NCBI RefSeq assembly: GCF_002953715.1
Contig: NZ_CP025012.1
Coordinates: 186,001-250,000 of the forward strand
Origin: Rhizobium leguminosarum
GTDB lineage: Bacteria; Pseudomonadota; Alphaproteobacteria; Rhizobiales; Rhizobiaceae
Length of the DNA stretch: 64,000 nucleotides
Direction of reading: 5' to 3'
The notes below the pieces were generated by a model. That model saw only the letters and a program-made list of their open reading frames with translations. It did no database searches and had not been told where the DNA came from. Of the stretch, positions 63,401 to 64,000 are shown one piece after another (the first letter of the stretch is position 1; every line of letters begins with the position of its first letter). The position numbers and the translations under genes are program-made.

Positions 63401-63954
63401 ATGGCAAAGCAGGCAAGCACCAGCGTTGCGACGAGCGGCAGATCAAGGAAATAGAGATTGCCGCTGCCGATGCCGTAATCGGACGGATTGACCATGGCGC
63501 TGACGGTGCTCGAGATCGCCTTGAGCTGCAGCGCGATATAGGGAATGGCGCCGATCAGCGAGATCAGGGCGACGATCGTGGCGACAGTCGGGTTCTTGCC
63601 GTAGCGGGCGGCGACAAAATCGGCAACCGAGGTGAGCTTCTCCGCCTTGGCGAGCTCGATGATGCGGCGAAGCAGCGGCATGCCGAGCGTGAAGACCAGG
63701 ATGGGACCGATATAGATGCCGGCAAATTCCAACCCGCGCTGTGCCGCAAGCCCGACGCTGCCGAAATAGGTCCAGGAGGTGCAGTAGATCGCAAGGCTCA
63801 GCGCATAGACCACCGGCCATCCGCCTTCCAGCGTGCCCCGGCCGCGGTCGAGCGTAGCCGGGCTGCGGTTCTTGCGGTCGCCATAGCTGGCCACGGCGAA
63901 AAGCAGGAGCAGATAGCCGAAGGCAGACGCGAATATGACCCAGCCTGGAAGCAT
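60430..63954 (-). CDS. Transporter-fused hybrid histidine kinase / response regulator
   Basis: A 1174-residue inner-membrane sensor. The first about 560 residues are a sodium/solute symporter-like (SSS) domain with about 13 membrane segments, then a PAS domain (about 685-800), a coiled coil, the histidine kinase core with the phospho-His in GHDILQPLNAARL (about 835), ATP-binding domain with GLGLGLSIV, and a C-terminal receiver with its phosphorylatable Asp in VIADYHLGDG (about 1101). This is the layout of CbrA/NahK-type kinases that couple nutrient sensing or uptake to signalling. GGAGGG lies right before the ATG. No response regulator is adjacent; the output partner is elsewhere. Confidence 0.93.
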   Translation of the reverse strand: MLPGWVIFASAFGYLLLLFAVASYGDRKNRSPATLDRGRGTLEGGWPVVYALSLAIYCTSWTYFGSVGLAAQRGLEFAGIYIGPILVFTLGMPLLRRIIELAKAEKLTSVADFVAARYGKNPTVATIVALISLIGAIPYIALQLKAISSTVSAMVNPSDYGIGSGNLYFLDLPLVATLVLACFAIMFGTRHTDATEHQDGLILAVSMESVVKLVAFLTAGVCVIWFLFDGPTDLWRKTVDNQLVMSALSYHTPISRWITLIILSAFAIILLPRQFHVTVVENRTPKQLKLAGFLFPTYLISINLFVLPVAIGGLLTFGGTGNADFYMLSLPLAGQMPVVSLIIFIGGFSAATAMVIVDSVALSIMVSNDIIMPIFLRRKLAGRASQRDDFAKTLLNIRRSAIFAVLLFGYAYYRSTDSTAGLASIGLLSFAAIAQIAPALFGGLIWRRANARGAILGLTSGFVIWVYLLFLPSLGGPDYSYVASAVLGFIFPGTTLFTAPDADPLVNATTMSLLLNTAFFVVGSLTRNAKPLERIQAGIFVKRHSRSQFATRGWKTRISVGDLKAAISRYLGEERMQRSFTTYEQSSGRKLEDEQPADMALIHFSEQLLGSAIGSSSARLVLSLILQKIEDASSDTAWLLDQASEALQYNQDMLQTALSQMDQGIAVFDSSNRLTIWNRRFRQLLDLPESAGQVGFPLSDIVTTLSQRGDIAPGDLSQTVRHFLTLDKPFSLVLGGGERIIEVRSNAMPDKGIVATFTDITQRVSADQALKQANETLEQRVAERTAELTRVNRELGEARAAADEANIGKTRFFAAAGHDILQPLNAARLYSSALVERMAQSENSPIVRNIDSALESVETILGAVLDISRLDTGAMRPRLASVALSDLLERIQTDFAPIAREKQLKLVVMPTSLRVRSDPNLLRRLVQNLVSNAIKYTINGKVLVGARRRGNQVIIQVIDSGIGIPPSKFRTVFKEFARLDEGAKTASGLGLGLSIVDRIARVLNHPVELQSTHGKGTEFRIAMPLDVSRPAAATAAITPTDRPGQPLNGLKILCIDNESKILEGMRLLISGWGCEVEVLDCLADVTALDGQEGPPDIVIADYHLGDGTGIAAILHLRRQFGADIPALLITADRTPEVRSEAERYGIAVQHKPVRPAALRAYITQISGLKRAAAE

Positions 63955-64000
63955 TGACCCTCCGCCGGCGGAAAACCCGCCGGGACCTCCCGCAACATGG

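Noticed and set aside
28908..63954. NarL-type regulator and transporter-fused kinase as a cognate pair
   Set aside because: They are 31 kb apart with no shared signal; the idea was kept only as a test suggestion.
1..64000. CRISPR arrays, tRNA or rRNA genes, insertion sequences
   Set aside because: None seen: no regularly spaced identical repeats, no recognisable tRNA or rRNA stretches and no transposase frames.

Overview
The window looks like chromosomal DNA of a Rhizobium-type alphaproteobacterium (leguminosarum/etli group). This rests on high GC with compact short-overlap operons, a PodJ-like polarity factor, TIGR02186 beside a TauE permease, DUF995 and DUF952 proteins, a ligase-associated Lhr/PdeM repair pair, and many dispersed palindromic intergenic elements of the kind common in rhizobia. 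No rRNA, tRNA, CRISPR array, transposase or phage gene was seen.

Region 1 (1-15.3 kb) is the accessory part. A minus-strand cluster reads: small multi-pass membrane protein, a 2531-residue repeat protein, a type I secretion ABC exporter with an inactive C39-like domain, and an HlyD adaptor whose start overlaps the exporter stop. The giant protein has a hydrophobic helical hairpin near its N terminus, a Gly/Ser linker, two similar calcium-loop modules bracketing about 25 repeats of roughly 55 residues, and a short block of YD-like repeats. It has no classical RTX nonapeptides. The small membrane gene directly before it is AT-rich and could be an immunity protein. Next to the cluster are an IalB-like ORF of doubtful N terminus and a plus-strand DUF4274-TM-Imm11 gene. 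The latter is flanked by two decayed copies of a lipoprotein gene whose intact copy lies at 22.3 kb. Together this reads as a secreted effector/immunity island.

Region 2 (15.3-22.6 kb) is an exopolysaccharide operon on the minus strand: UDP-sugar decarboxylase-type SDR, GalE, a membrane GT2 synthase, a GH26-like hydrolase and a DUF995 protein, chained by overlaps or an 18-base gap. An AraC-family regulator diverges from it.

Region 3 (23-42 kb) is core and housekeeping: a chemoreceptor with a CheR-type tail, a solute-binding protein, TerB, a thermonuclease-like protein and an S24 regulator, a NarL-type response regulator, pyrD, a MATE exporter, CAP-domain and DUF6460 proteins, a TPR methyltransferase, two paralogous YitT proteins, an Rrf2/AhpD-like pair with a clear palindrome, Lhr helicase plus PdeM, and a lytic transglycosylase. 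A 55-residue ORF lies at 36.0 kb.

Region 4 (42-64 kb) holds TauE/TIGR02186, PodJ, a VOC protein and an SDR lacking the usual Tyr. A beta-oxidation operon follows (acyl-CoA dehydrogenase, thiolase, cupin, FadJ-like multienzyme), preceded by a 22-base palindrome and containing a long structured spacer. Then come a cold-shock protein, MarR/GFA and TetR/MFS divergent pairs with palindromic candidate operators, and a transporter-fused hybrid histidine kinase at the right edge.

Protein family names are recognised by eye from translated sequence; no searches were run.
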